Shown: positions 31,921 to 41,332, counted from the first letter of the stretch. The stretch: 64,000 bases of DNA from Deltaproteobacteria bacterium Ga0077550 (GCA_001464385.1 LNFB01000340.1:94248-158247); one strand, 5' to 3'. Notes: generated from the sequence alone by a model not told the origin. Made by a program: numbers and translations.

Positions 31921-32874
31921 TCAGTGCAGGACGTCGCTCGTGACCCGAGCGCCCTGCCCCACCTGATCGACGAAGCCGGTGCCGCCGACGCCGACGGCCA
32001 CGAACGCCTCGTCGAGCAGCCGGAGCAGCGCCTCCGCTCGACCGCGATCGGACGAGAGCGCGAAGGTCGTCGGGCCCGCTCCGCTGATGCTGCAGGCCAG
32101 GGCCCCGGCCTCGCAGCACGCGGCCTTGGCCTCGAGGTAGCCGGGGATGAGGCCGGCGCGCGCGGGCTCGACGATGTCGTCGACGATCGCCTCGCCGAGC
32201 ATCGCGAGGTCGCCCTCGTGCAGCGCGTGCACGAGGAAGCCGAGGCGCGCGGCCTGCTGCACCACCGCGGCGAGCTCGACCATGCGCGGGAGCACGGCGC
32301 GGGCCTCGGCGGTGGGCAACGAGCAGCCCGGCGTGTACACGGCGAGCCACATCGACGGCGGCACCGGCAGCGACACCAACCGCAGGGGATCGAGCGACGG
32401 CACCAGCACGATGCCGCCGAGGATCGACGGCGCCACGTTGTCGGGGTGGCCGGCCCCGCACGCGGCGGCCTCGCCGGCGCGCGCCGCCTCGACGAGCGCG
32501 ACGGCAGGGAGCCCGAGCTCGAGCGCCGCGTCGACGGCGACGACCGCCGCGGCCGCGCTCGCGCCCGACGAGCCGAGCCCGCTGCCGAGCGGCAGGCCCT
32601 TGTCGAGCTCGAGCTCGACGCCGGCGTTCGGCGCCCAGCGCTGCAGCAGCGCGGTCGCGGCGACCGCCGCGGTGTTGAGCGTCGCGTCGCGGCTGAGCTT
32701 GCCGCCATCGCCCGTGATGCGCAGCAGCTCGACGCCGGGCGCCTCGCGCCAGCGCGCGCGCACGACGTCGCCGCGGGCCCGCAGCGCGAGGCCGAGGCAA
32801 TCGAAGCCCGGCCCGAGGTTGGAGACCGTCGCGGGGGCGAACGCCTCGATCCAGGGGCGGGCTCGGCTGGTCAT
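31921..32874 (-). CDS. thrB: homoserine kinase
   Basis: Phosphorylates L-homoserine with ATP in threonine biosynthesis (cytoplasm). The 317-residue GHMP kinase has all three family motifs: PATVSNLGPGFDCLGLAL at the N-terminus (homoserine-kinase-type motif 1), the phosphate loop PLGSGLGSSGASAAAAVVA near the middle, and SISGAGPTTFAL near the C-terminus. Length matches ThrB. The gene follows the DsbA-like gene by 19 bp and shares its strand, so cotranscription is likely although the functions differ. No leader or attenuator was seen. Another GHMP kinase is unlikely given the N-terminal motif. Confidence 0.93.
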   Translation of the reverse strand: MTSRARPWIEAFAPATVSNLGPGFDCLGLALRARGDVVRARWREAPGVELLRITGDGGKLSRDATLNTAAVAATALLQRWAPNAGVELELDKGLPLGSGLGSSGASAAAAVVAVDAALELGLPAVALVEAARAGEAAACGAGHPDNVAPSILGGIVLVPSLDPLRLVSLPVPPSMWLAVYTPGCSLPTAEARAVLPRMVELAAVVQQAARLGFLVHALHEGDLAMLGEAIVDDIVEPARAGLIPGYLEAKAACCEAGALACSISGAGPTTFALSSDRGRAEALLRLLDEAFVAVGVGGTGFVDQVGQGARVTSDVLH

Positions 32875-32893
32875 CGGCGGGCCGTCGGTCGCG

Positions 32894-33841
32894 TCAGCGC
32901 TTGAGCGCGTCGTCGATCCAGCCGCCGACCGTGCCGCCGAAGAGCAGCTCGTTCATCAGCCGGCCGTTGACGTAGACGGCGGGCGTGCCGCGGATGTCGA
33001 GGGTCTCGCCGTCCTTTCGATCCGCATCGACGCGGGCCTCGCCCTTCTTCCCCTCGTACGACGCGCGGAACTTCGGCACGTCGAGGCCGATGCGCTCGGC
33101 GTACGCGACGAAATCGTCGTCCTCCATCGCGTCGGGGTTGGCGAAGATCTGGTCGTGCATCTCCCAGAACTTGCCCTGCTCGTGCGCCGCCTCGGCGGCG
33201 ATCGCCGCGGGCCGACCGCGATCGTGGCCAGGGCCCGACAGCGGGAAGTACTTGTAGACGAGCTTCGCGCGGCCGCGGAACTGCTCGACGGCGGCGCGGA
33301 GCTTCGGCGCCTCGGAGCGGCAGTGGGGGCACGTGAAATCGGCGAACACGACGACGGTGACCGGGGCGTTCTCGCTGCCCCACACCGGCCGACCGTCGAT
33401 CGGGATGGTCTTGGGCTTCAGGCTGTCGACGACCATGTCGAGCGCCTCGCGGATCGCCGAGGTCGCCGCGCCCGCCGACAGCGCGTCGGCGATGAGCTGC
33501 GCGACGATCATCGAGTCGCGGCACGTCGAGTCATCGCGCAGCGACACCGCGATGCTGTGCGGCTTGTCGCAGGCGCTCGGCTCGGAGTTGATGAGCTGGA
33601 AGAACGTCTCGCGCTGCGAGTCGCTCAGCTTGTCGAGGGAGACGCCGCGGGCCTCGCGGAGCTCCTCGCCCTTGGGCAGGGAGTCCCGGGCCTTGTCGCG
33701 CTCCGACGGCTTCGCGTCGGCGGCCGGCGAGCCGGACGGGGTGCCCTCCGGGTTCTTCGCGTCCGGAGGGGTGCACGCGGGGCTGCAAGCGGTGATCGCC
33801 AGCAACGCGAACGACAGCGGAATGTGCGGGTACCGTCGCAA
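32894..33841 (-). CDS. DsbA-like thioredoxin-fold lipoprotein
   Basis: Predicted periplasm-facing lipoprotein of 315 residues with a thioredoxin fold of the DsbA/DsbG type. Start TTG 33841 gives MRRYPHIPLSFALLAITAC with Cys19 as the lipidated residue, and a TAGCTT box ends 7 nt upstream. The redox motif CPHC (171-174) sits in VVVFADFTCPHCRSEAPKL; the cis-Pro loop is IRGTPAVYVNGRLMNE. An N-terminal extension with helices and one Cys pair candidate (SACDKPH, DSTCRDS) precedes the fold. The CPHC active site favours disulfide oxidation or isomerisation. The gene precedes thrB. The high number of Cys-rich exported proteins nearby gives it plausible clients. Confidence 0.88.
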   Translation of the reverse strand: MRRYPHIPLSFALLAITACSPACTPPDAKNPEGTPSGSPAADAKPSERDKARDSLPKGEELREARGVSLDKLSDSQRETFFQLINSEPSACDKPHSIAVSLRDDSTCRDSMIVAQLIADALSAGAATSAIREALDMVVDSLKPKTIPIDGRPVWGSENAPVTVVVFADFTCPHCRSEAPKLRAAVEQFRGRAKLVYKYFPLSGPGHDRGRPAAIAAEAAHEQGKFWEMHDQIFANPDAMEDDDFVAYAERIGLDVPKFRASYEGKKGEARVDADRKDGETLDIRGTPAVYVNGRLMNELLFGGTVGGWIDDALKR

Positions 33842-33848
33842 CGGGGCG

Positions 33849-33854
33849 AAGCTA
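33849..33854 (-). promoter_or_regulatory. -10-like TAGCTT box for the DsbA-like gene
   Basis: TAGCTT ends 7 nt before TTG 33841, so transcription would start at or next to the start codon. This supports the unusual TTG start. Confidence 0.45.
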
Positions 33855-33984
33855 GCGCACGGCCCTGCGCACCGCAACCGCGGGGCCGGCCCCTCACCGG
33901 CGCGGGGGCGCCGGACGTGCCGGGGCCCCAGGCGAGGCGCAGCGCCCTGGTTTGACGGCGCGCGCGCGGCGAGCCCCGCCGGGT

Positions 33985-34014
33985 TTGACAGCGCGGCCAC
34001 CGGCTTGCGATACA
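33985..34014 (+). promoter_or_regulatory. sigma70-type promoter of etfBA
   Basis: TTGACA (33985-33990) is followed after 18 bp by GATACA (34009-34014), with TG at 34006-34007 forming an extended -10. Predicted initiation near 34021 leaves about 17 nt that include an AAGGAGGG Shine-Dalgarno before ATG 34038. It is the clearest -35/-10 pair in the window. A second TTTGAC lies 32 bp upstream. Confidence 0.6.
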
Positions 34015-34037
34015 CCCCGGCGGCAAGGAGGGTCTCG

Positions 34038-34856
34038 ATGAAGATCCTGGTCACCGTCAAGCGCATCCCCGATCCTGTCGAGCCACCGAAGTTCGCCGGC
34101 GGACAGCTCGATACCGCCACGTCGAAGTGGGTCCAGAACGAGTTCGACGAGTACGGCATCGAGACCGCGCTGCGCCTCGCCGAGGTCGGCGGCGGCACCG
34201 AGCGCCTCGCCGAGGTCGTCGTCCTCAGCATCTGCCCCCCGGGCAAGCGTGACCACGTCACGAACTTCCTGGCGATGGGCGCCAACCGGGCCGTCGTGGT
34301 CGAGGCCGACGACACCACCCTCGACGCCCAGAGCATCGCGCAGCTGGTCGCCGCAGTCTTCCGCAAGGAGGCCTGCGACCTGCTGATCAGCGGCAAGCTC
34401 TCGCAGGACGGCGAGAGCAACGAGCTCGCCCAGCGCGTCGCGGGCCTGCTCGATCTGCCGCAGGCCACGTTCGCCGCCCAGGTCACCTGGGATCGGTCGG
34501 GCAACGCGCTGCAGGTCGCGCGCGAGGTCGAGGACGGCGTCGAGACCAAGCGCGTGCCGCTGCCGGCGGTGCTCTCGGTCGATCTGCGCATCGTCCTGCC
34601 CACCAGCGTCCGCAACGGCGCCACGCCCGAGAACCACCCCTATCCGGACAAGCCGCGGCTCGCGTCGCTGCGCGGCATCACGATGGCCAAGACCAAGAAG
34701 GTCGAGGTCCTGAAGCCCGCCGATCTCGGCGTCACCGTCGGCTGCGCCGTGCAGACCCGCAGCGTCGTCGCGCCGCCCAAGCGGCAGGCCGGCAAGCTCG
34801 TCGCGTCGGTCGAAGAACTGGTCGAGAAGCTCGCAACGGAGGCGAAGGTGCTATGA
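34038..34856 (+). CDS. etfB: electron transfer flavoprotein beta subunit
   Basis: Beta subunit of ETF, which carries electrons from acyl-CoA and related dehydrogenases to the quinone pool through ETF:quinone oxidoreductase. The 272-residue protein starts MKILVTVKRIPDPVEPPK. It carries the ETF-beta block with NEFDEYGIETALRLAE, MGANRAVVVEADD, DLLISGKLSQDGESNELAQRVA and the C-terminal LRGITMAKTKKVEVLKP, near the AMP-binding and recognition-loop regions. Start and Shine-Dalgarno are unambiguous. Its stop overlaps the etfA start by four bases (ATGA). It probably serves fatty-acid oxidation, as does the fad operon near 52 kb. Confidence 0.96.
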   Translation: MKILVTVKRIPDPVEPPKFAGGQLDTATSKWVQNEFDEYGIETALRLAEVGGGTERLAEVVVLSICPPGKRDHVTNFLAMGANRAVVVEADDTTLDAQSIAQLVAAVFRKEACDLLISGKLSQDGESNELAQRVAGLLDLPQATFAAQVTWDRSGNALQVAREVEDGVETKRVPLPAVLSVDLRIVLPTSVRNGATPENHPYPDKPRLASLRGITMAKTKKVEVLKPADLGVTVGCAVQTRSVVAPPKRQAGKLVASVEELVEKLATEAKVL

Positions 34857-35824
34857 GCAAGGTTTTGGTCGTCGTCGAACTCGGGGACGGAAAGCTCCGC
34901 GCCCACAGCTTGCCCGGCATCACCGCGGGCCAGCAGGTGGCCGCATCGCTCTCCGCAGAGCTCCACCTGCTCGTGCTCGGCGCGTCGCCCCAGGCGGCCG
35001 CCGAGGCGATCGCCGCCGAGGGCTGGGGCGCGAAGACGGTGCACGTCGCCGCGCACGCCGGACTCGAGCCGTTCACCGCCGAGGCGTGGGCCGACGCGAT
35101 CGTCGTCGCGGCGCGGGCCATCGGTCCGACCGCCATCGGCGGCACCGCGACCTCGACCCTGCGTGACGCGCTGCCGCGGGCCGCGGCCCTGCTCGGCGCG
35201 CCCCTCGCCCCGGAGGTCACGGGCGTCAAGGGACCGCGCATCTTCTCCCGCGAGGTGTGGGCCGGCCGCGCGCTCGCCGAGCTCGCGATGGAGGGGGACC
35301 TGTTCTTCTTCACCGCGCGCGCCAGCGAGTTCGCGCCGGCGCAGCCCGGTGGCGCGGCCGCGAGCGTCGCCTCGGTCGACGGCGTCGCCGCCAACCAGCG
35401 CGGGGTCCAGGTCCTCTCCATCGAGAAGACCCAGAGCGCGCGCCCGGCCCTGACGGAGGCCAAGGTCGTCGTCTCGGGCGGCCGCGGCATGCGCGAAGGC
35501 GCGAACTTCCGCGTGCTCGAGGAGCTCACCGACCTGCTCGGTGGCGCCCTCGGTGCGAGCCGGGCCGCGACCGACGCCGGCATGGTCCCCGCGGACCTGC
35601 AGGTCGGGCAGACCGGCAAGGTCGTCGCGCCGAACCTGTACATCGCCGTCGCCATCTCCGGCGCGATCCAGCACCTCGCCGGCATGAAGGGCAGCAAGGT
35701 CATCGTCGCGATCAACAAGAACGGCGAGGAGCCGATCTTCCAGATCGCCGACTACGGGCTCGTGGCCAAGTGGGAGGACGCCGTCCCCCGCCTCACCGAG
35801 CTGATTCGAGCCCGGAAGGGCTGA
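34853..35824 (+). CDS. etfA: electron transfer flavoprotein alpha subunit
   Basis: Alpha subunit of ETF, holding most of the FAD site. The 323-residue protein has an N-terminal alpha/beta domain (KVLVVVELGDGKLRAHSLPG) and the C-terminal FAD-binding domain with SGGRGMREGANFRVLEELTD, GASRAATDAGMVP, GQTGKVVAPNLYIAVAISGA and INKNGEEPIFQIADYGLV, all typical. It is translationally coupled to etfB by the ATGA overlap. A histidine kinase gene begins 24 bp downstream, possibly in the same transcript, though that gene has its own TACCAT box. Confidence 0.96.
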   Translation: MSKVLVVVELGDGKLRAHSLPGITAGQQVAASLSAELHLLVLGASPQAAAEAIAAEGWGAKTVHVAAHAGLEPFTAEAWADAIVVAARAIGPTAIGGTATSTLRDALPRAAALLGAPLAPEVTGVKGPRIFSREVWAGRALAELAMEGDLFFFTARASEFAPAQPGGAAASVASVDGVAANQRGVQVLSIEKTQSARPALTEAKVVVSGGRGMREGANFRVLEELTDLLGGALGASRAATDAGMVPADLQVGQTGKVVAPNLYIAVAISGAIQHLAGMKGSKVIVAINKNGEEPIFQIADYGLVAKWEDAVPRLTELIRARKG

Positions 35825-35832
35825 TGCCGCAG

Positions 35833-35838
35833 TACCAT
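35833..35838 (+). promoter_or_regulatory. -10-like TACCAT box before the first histidine kinase
   Basis: TACCAT ends 10 nt before ATG 35849, just after the etfA stop. It may give the kinase pair an etf-independent transcript. Confidence 0.35.
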
Positions 35839-35848
35839 CGCGGCGCGG

Positions 35849-37489
35849 ATGGTGACCGAGCCGACGATGGACCGCCCCCGCGACGCCTCGGGGGCGCTCG
35901 GCGTGGCATTGGCCGCCGCAGCGCTCCTGTTCGTGCTGGCGCGCCTCCTGCTCGCGGCGCAGGGCGGCGTCGGTCGGGTCGGTGACGCCGGCCGCGACGC
36001 CGTCGACGTCGCGGTCGTGGTCACCGGGGCGGCGTGCCTCGTGCGGCTGTGGGCGCGGGCGCGATCGGGCACGAGCGCCCACCTCGCCCGCGAGCTCCCG
36101 GTCTTGCTGGTCGGGATTCCGCCGACGGTCACCGCCGCGGCGCTGTGGTTCTCCGGCGACGCCGCGCTCGGCAGCGTCGCGGCGCCGATGGCGAGCAGCA
36201 CGGCGGCGGGCCTCCTCACCGCCGCCGTGATCGCCCCGGCCCTGCGCGCGCTCGTCGTCCGCGGGGTGCTCGAGTCGCCGGACGCGACCACGGCCCCGAG
36301 CATCGCCGCCGCGATCGCATGGACGTTGATGGCGACCGGCCTGGCCTCGTTCGCGATCGCGATCGCGAACGTCTCCGAGACCTCGCTCGAGTGGGCGCGC
36401 CGCCCCGAGGGTGGCGTCGCGCTCGCGGCCCTCGCCGCGGTGCTCGGGCTCACCTGGCTCGCGGGCGTGCTGACCGGTCGGGGCGTGGGCGCCGATGCCG
36501 AGTCGATCGCGCGTCGCCTCGACGCCCTCGGACACGACGCGACGCCCGGCAGCGGCACCGCGATCGTGCCCACCGATCTCGACCAGACCGGCGAGCTGTT
36601 CGGCGAGCTCGAGCGCCTGCGCGCGCGGCTCGACCACGAGCAGCGCCTCTACCAGGACGCGCTCGAGCGCACGCAGGCCGCCGACGCGGCCAAGGCCGAC
36701 TTCCTCACGGCCGTCAGCCACGAGCTGCGGACGCCGCTGCACACCGTCGGCGGCTACGCGCAGGTGCTGCTGTCCGGCATCGCCAAGCCGCTGTCCGACG
36801 CGCAAGCCGAGGACGTGCGGCTGATCCAGGCCGGCGGTCGCCAGCTGCTCGAGCTCGTCAACGACATCCTCGACCTGTCGATGATCGAGTCGGGCGAGCT
36901 GCGGCTGTCGTTCGCGAGCACCGATCTCGGCGCGCTGGTCGACGAGGTGGTGCGGATCCACCAGCCGCTCGTGCGCGATCGGGCGGTGCGGCTGGGCGCC
37001 GAGCTCGTCGAGCTCCCCGACGTCGTGTGCGATCGGCGACGCATCGCGCAGATCCTCACCAACCTGCTGAGCAACGCGATCAAGTTCACCGAACGCGGCG
37101 AGATCATCGTCCGGTCGGACACCCCGGGCGACGGGACGGTGTCGATCGCCGTCACCGACACGGGCGTGGGCATCGCCCCGGACGAGCTCCCGCTCATCTT
37201 CGAGGAGTACCAGCAGGCCGGGACCATCTCGCGGCGCAAGAAGGGCACGGGGCTCGGCCTCGCGATCGCGCGGAGCATCGCGCTGGCCCACGGTGGATCG
37301 CTCGCCGTGCGCTCGGAGGTCGGCCGCGGCTCGACGTTCACCCTGGTGCTGCCGATCGACCCGCCGCGACGGCCCGCGGCGATCGACATCGCCGAGGAGG
37401 CCGCGCGTGCGCTGGTCCGCGCGCGCAACCGCGGCGAGAGCGTCGAAGAAGACCCGCGCGGCGGCGCTGCCGGACAGGTGACCCGGTGA
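35849..37489 (+). CDS. membrane sensor histidine kinase (intact ATPase domain)
   Basis: Protein of 546 residues. The first about 215 residues form six or so membrane helices without a large external domain, as in sensors of membrane or internal cues. A helical linker precedes the H-box SHELRTPLHTVGGYAQVL with phosphoacceptor His291. The ATPase domain is complete: N-box QILTNLLSNAIKFTERG, G1 DTGVGI, F-box region FEEYQQAG and G2 GTGLGLAIARS. It should autophosphorylate. No response regulator lies adjacent. Its stop overlaps the GTG start of a second kinase gene, so the two are coupled and may form a heteromer. Confidence 0.92.
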   Translation: MVTEPTMDRPRDASGALGVALAAAALLFVLARLLLAAQGGVGRVGDAGRDAVDVAVVVTGAACLVRLWARARSGTSAHLARELPVLLVGIPPTVTAAALWFSGDAALGSVAAPMASSTAAGLLTAAVIAPALRALVVRGVLESPDATTAPSIAAAIAWTLMATGLASFAIAIANVSETSLEWARRPEGGVALAALAAVLGLTWLAGVLTGRGVGADAESIARRLDALGHDATPGSGTAIVPTDLDQTGELFGELERLRARLDHEQRLYQDALERTQAADAAKADFLTAVSHELRTPLHTVGGYAQVLLSGIAKPLSDAQAEDVRLIQAGGRQLLELVNDILDLSMIESGELRLSFASTDLGALVDEVVRIHQPLVRDRAVRLGAELVELPDVVCDRRRIAQILTNLLSNAIKFTERGEIIVRSDTPGDGTVSIAVTDTGVGIAPDELPLIFEEYQQAGTISRRKKGTGLGLAIARSIALAHGGSLAVRSEVGRGSTFTLVLPIDPPRRPAAIDIAEEAARALVRARNRGESVEEDPRGGAAGQVTR

Positions 37490-39660
37490 CCGACGACCGT
37501 CTCGCGTCCGACTCGAGCATGGAGCTCTCGGGGACGACCTCCGAGACCCACGTCGTGCCGCCGCCGGCGCTCGGCCGGCGGATGAGCAGCTCCGGTCGGC
37601 TCGGCGTCGAGCTGCAGATCCTCGGCCTGCTGTGCCTCGCGTGGCTGCTCGTGTCGATCCACGGCACGGTCTGGCTCCTCCTGTCGCGGCCCGCCGATGC
37701 CGTCGCGCTGGACGACCTCGGCCGCGTGCTGGTGCCGCAATTCATGGCCCTGGCCGGCCTGTCGATGCGCACGCTGGTCGAGCTGCCCGCGGCGCGCTGG
37801 GATCGCACGGGGAGCTTCACCGCGCGAAGCCATCCGTGGGCGTTCACCCTCATCGGTTGGGTGATGGCCCCGGTCGCGCTCGTGATGTGGCGCCGTGATC
37901 GGGCGGCGCGGCGCACATCGCCCGCGCCCGAGACGATGGTCGGCGCCCACACGCGGCTGCTGCGGCTGCCGTACTGGACCGCCCTGCGGCTGCTGGCGTG
38001 GTCGACCACCGGCTTCGCGGTCTCGGCCGTGTGGCTCGCCACCGCACGGCCGGCGATGACCGCGATCGACCTCACGCTCGCGCTGGTGTGGATCGGCGCG
38101 GTCGCCCCGATCGCCGTGGCCTTGGCGGGGGCGATGCGTCGCGCGTTGCGGCCCGAGGTCATCACGGTGGCGACGGCGATCCCGTCGCGACGCGCCTACG
38201 ACGTGTCGGTGCGGCTGCAGCTGCTCACCTCGTTCGCCGCGATCGGCGGGCTGCTCACCCTCACCGCCGGCGGGAGCCTGCTCGCGATCGCCGAGCGCGA
38301 TCGGGCGGCGGTGGCGGACGCCACCGTGCGCGCCGCGTCGCTGCTCGCGGTCATCGCCGAGGGCGACGAGCTCGCGCTCGGCCGGCTGCTCGCGCGCGCC
38401 CCCGACGTGACCGTCGAGCTCGGGGCGCGCCGCTTCGGTCCGGCGCGGTGGATCGGGCCCCAGCCGCCCGGGCCCCTCGATCTCGACGAGGACGGCGTCG
38501 TCGACGGCGTCGTCGCGGGCACCGACCCGGTCCAGGTCATCGTCCCGCTCGGGCCGCGGGCGCCGGTGCGGACGCTGCCGTTCGCCCTCGTCGGCCTGCT
38601 CGCGATCGTCGCGGCGACGATCGCCGGCGTCGCCCTGGGCCGCGACACGCAGCGCGACATCCTGCGGGCGCAGTCCCAGGTCGCCGCCGTCGCCGAGGGC
38701 CGGGCGCCCCCTGCCCTCGCCGTGCAGGCGCTGTCGACCGCCGAGATCCGTCGACTCGTGCAGTCGGTCGATCGTCTGGTCGCGCGGATCACCGAGTCGA
38801 ACGTCGAGAAGTACGTCGCGATCGAGAAGTCCAAGGAGGCCGACCGGCTGAAGAGCCAGTTCCTGGCCAACATGAGCCACGACCTGCGCTCGCCGCTGAA
38901 CTCGATCCTCGGGTTCTCCGAGCTGCTGTTGTCGGGGATCGACGGCCCGCTCACCGACGAGCAGCGCGAGATGGTCGCCGTGATCCACAGCAGCGGTGGT
39001 GAGCTCCTGCAGCAGATCGACGACATCCTCGACGCCGCCAAGCTCGACGCGGGCAGGCTCGAGCTCCACCCCGAGCCCTCGCCCCCGGCGACGCTCATCA
39101 ACCGCGCGGTGGTCAACGCAAAGCGCCGCCTCGGGCCCGGCATCAACTTCGACGTGGACACGTCGAGCACGCTGCCACCGGCGTTCGTCGACCCGTACCG
39201 CACCGTGCAAGCGCTCGAGAACGTGCTCAGCTTCGCGGCGGTGCGGGTCGAACGCGGGGTCATCACGGTGCGGGCGCAGCTCGCCACCTCGGGTCGGCGA
39301 CGGATGATCGTCGTGGAGATCCGCACCCCGGTCGCGCCCGCCAGCGCCGAGCAGCTCGGCTCGGCGCGCCGCGGGTTCCATCGCCTGCCGGGGCACCGCG
39401 GCCTGGGCCTGTCGCTGCCGATCGCCGGCGCGATCCTCGAGCTGCAGGGCGGCACGCTGTCGATCCGCGAGTCGACCCGCGGGACGAGGCCGACCGGCGC
39501 GCACGCGAGCGCGGCGACGCCCGCCGTGGCGCCCCCGGGCACGCCCCCGAAGACGAGGATGGTCTTCCGCGTCGAGCTGCGCGCGCTCGAGCTGCGGCGC
39601 GGCACCGATCCGCAGCGCGGCTCGACGCGCGGTCCTGCCGGATCCACCCGCGACGCCTGA
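37486..39660 (+). CDS. membrane histidine-kinase-like protein with degenerate ATP-binding domain
   Basis: Protein of 724 residues starting at GTG 37486 (GTGA overlap). Five to six membrane helices are followed by a further pair (about 250-270 and 365-385) flanking a periplasmic segment, then a HAMP-like linker. The H-box MSHDLRSPLNSILGFSELLL with His465 is intact. The ATPase domain is worn: the N-box reads QALENVLSFAAVRVERG without the key Asn of SNA, the DTGIGI motif is replaced by RTPVAP, and only a trace of G2 remains (HRGLGLSL). It probably cannot bind ATP normally. It may be phosphorylated or scaffolded by its upstream partner. A Pro/Ala-rich insertion lies near the C-terminus. Confidence 0.85.
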   Translation: MTDDRLASDSSMELSGTTSETHVVPPPALGRRMSSSGRLGVELQILGLLCLAWLLVSIHGTVWLLLSRPADAVALDDLGRVLVPQFMALAGLSMRTLVELPAARWDRTGSFTARSHPWAFTLIGWVMAPVALVMWRRDRAARRTSPAPETMVGAHTRLLRLPYWTALRLLAWSTTGFAVSAVWLATARPAMTAIDLTLALVWIGAVAPIAVALAGAMRRALRPEVITVATAIPSRRAYDVSVRLQLLTSFAAIGGLLTLTAGGSLLAIAERDRAAVADATVRAASLLAVIAEGDELALGRLLARAPDVTVELGARRFGPARWIGPQPPGPLDLDEDGVVDGVVAGTDPVQVIVPLGPRAPVRTLPFALVGLLAIVAATIAGVALGRDTQRDILRAQSQVAAVAEGRAPPALAVQALSTAEIRRLVQSVDRLVARITESNVEKYVAIEKSKEADRLKSQFLANMSHDLRSPLNSILGFSELLLSGIDGPLTDEQREMVAVIHSSGGELLQQIDDILDAAKLDAGRLELHPEPSPPATLINRAVVNAKRRLGPGINFDVDTSSTLPPAFVDPYRTVQALENVLSFAAVRVERGVITVRAQLATSGRRRMIVVEIRTPVAPASAEQLGSARRGFHRLPGHRGLGLSLPIAGAILELQGGTLSIRESTRGTRPTGAHASAATPAVAPPGTPPKTRMVFRVELRALELRRGTDPQRGSTRGPAGSTRDA

Positions 39661-39680
39661 GGGGTTCGACCCGCGAGCCT

Positions 39681-41249
39681 TCAGGCCTCGACGTAGAACG
39701 GGTTGGCGTAGATCCACACCCGCGGCGTCTCGCCCAGCGGCGCGTAGTCGCCGAGGTGCTCGATGAGGTGCCGCGGGGTGATCCGGATCTCGACCCGATA
39801 GGCGCCCGGCGCGTCCGGGGCGTAGCGCAGCTCGCCCTCGGACATCGCGACCTCCTCGAAGCCGCCCTCGATCGCCCGCAGCACATGGGCGGTGATGATC
39901 GGGGCCTGGGCGGCCGGGTCGAGGTTCGTCACCGTCGGCGGCACGACGACGATCTCGGGGTTGCTCGGCAGCGGCACCGAGTCGCCGATCTCGAGGATCG
40001 CGTCGGGCGTCTCGACGCGCGCGTCGAAGCCCTCGGGGTAGCCGAGGTACTCGAACACGCCGAACACCCGGCGGGCCCGCAGCGCCTCCTTGAGCGCGAG
40101 GTCGTCGAAGCCGCCGTCGCCGTTGGGCGCGACCAGGAGGTGATTCGAGAACCACTTCTGCATCCGCCGGAAGCTGTCGATGCGCTCACCGTCGCCGAGC
40201 AGCTGCGGGAAGGTGTTGCGGTGCGAGTCGGTGCCCATCGTCGAGATCGGGCGGCCGCCATGGGCGAGCACCGTGCCCCAGCGCTCGAGGTAGCGCGGGT
40301 CCTCCGACCACAGCGGGAAGATCGCGAGGTCGGGGTGCGGCAGCCCGGGGTCGTCGTCGTGGAGTTTGTCCAGCAGCTCGGCGACGGCGAGGATCGCCAG
40401 CAGCGTGTTGGCGTGGAGGTTGTACATCTCGAAGCCCTCGATCGGCAGGGTCTCGAGCTCCTCGATCGTGAAGTCCTCGGGGTGGGCGAGCAACACCACC
40501 GCGCCGTTGTCCTGCAGGATCTGGGCGGCCTCCGGGGTGCGCACGCCGTAGACCGCGTCGCCGCCGGGCACGTGGCGCTCGATCCCGACGGGCATCAGGC
40601 CCGACTCGGCGCCGGCGAGCACGAGCAGCGCCCGATCGTCGCCGCAGGCGGCCCAGTTCGCCACCGGTCCGTCGCGATCGACGAGCACGTCGCCGCGGGC
40701 CTCGTCGTACAGCATGTTGGTCGGGAAGTCGGTCGACGCGAACGACTCGCTGTGATCGGTCAGCATCATGAAGTCGTGCAGCGTCAGGCACATGTCGCGC
40801 CGCAGATCCTCGTAGCACTCGGCGTTGATGTTGCCCTGGCCGTCGTTGGGCTCGCCGTCGCAGGCGTCGTGCGAGTAGACCGAGTGGGCGTGCACGAGCC
40901 CGCGGCGCTCGAGCCAGCCGCGCGCGTTGGGTCCCGGCGGCGTGGGGTAGACGTCGCCGGGCTGCCACGGTCCCTGGGGCTCGCCCGTGGTCGTGTCGGC
41001 GCCGCCCGAGCCCGTGGACGTCGGGCCCGTCCCGCTCGCGGTGGCCTCGGTCGCGCCGCCGCTCGACGTGGTCACCGCGGAACTCGCCGCGCCGGTCGAC
41101 GTGCCCGCCGCCGGGGACGCACCGTCGCCGCCGCAGCCCGACGCGCCCAGCAGGAGGCCCGACGCGAGGGCCGGTGCGAGCATCGAGCCGGCCCACGAGA
41201 CGGGCGGGGAGACGGGCCGGGAGACGGAGGAGGTGCGGTGCGTCGCCAT
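39681..41249 (-). CDS. PHP-domain phosphoesterase-like lipoprotein
   Basis: Predicted lipoprotein of 522 residues: lipobox GASGC (Cys39), then a Ser/Thr/Gly/Ala linker of about 55 residues. The catalytic-like part is a PHP (polymerase and histidinol phosphatase) domain with metal-binding motifs HAHSVYSHDAC, MLTDHSES, AGAESG, LLAHPED and MGTDSHRN. PHP enzymes hydrolyse phosphoesters with two or three metals. Export of one to the cell surface suggests phosphate scavenging or polymer turnover; the substrate is not known. A C-terminal beta-domain (about 400-522) ends in PRVWIYANPFYVEA. Divergent from the O-methyltransferase gene. A TAGCAT box ends 21 nt before the ATG. Confidence 0.85.
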   Translation of the reverse strand: MATHRTSSVSRPVSPPVSWAGSMLAPALASGLLLGASGCGGDGASPAAGTSTGAASSAVTTSSGGATEATASGTGPTSTGSGGADTTTGEPQGPWQPGDVYPTPPGPNARGWLERRGLVHAHSVYSHDACDGEPNDGQGNINAECYEDLRRDMCLTLHDFMMLTDHSESFASTDFPTNMLYDEARGDVLVDRDGPVANWAACGDDRALLVLAGAESGLMPVGIERHVPGGDAVYGVRTPEAAQILQDNGAVVLLAHPEDFTIEELETLPIEGFEMYNLHANTLLAILAVAELLDKLHDDDPGLPHPDLAIFPLWSEDPRYLERWGTVLAHGGRPISTMGTDSHRNTFPQLLGDGERIDSFRRMQKWFSNHLLVAPNGDGGFDDLALKEALRARRVFGVFEYLGYPEGFDARVETPDAILEIGDSVPLPSNPEIVVVPPTVTNLDPAAQAPIITAHVLRAIEGGFEEVAMSEGELRYAPDAPGAYRVEIRITPRHLIEHLGDYAPLGETPRVWIYANPFYVEA

Positions 41250-41332
41250 GGGGTCGGGGTCCCGGACGGGATGCTACCGCAGCGTCGCGCGAAGCGGCGG
41301 ATGCGGCCCGGCGCCCCCACGGAAAACGGCGG

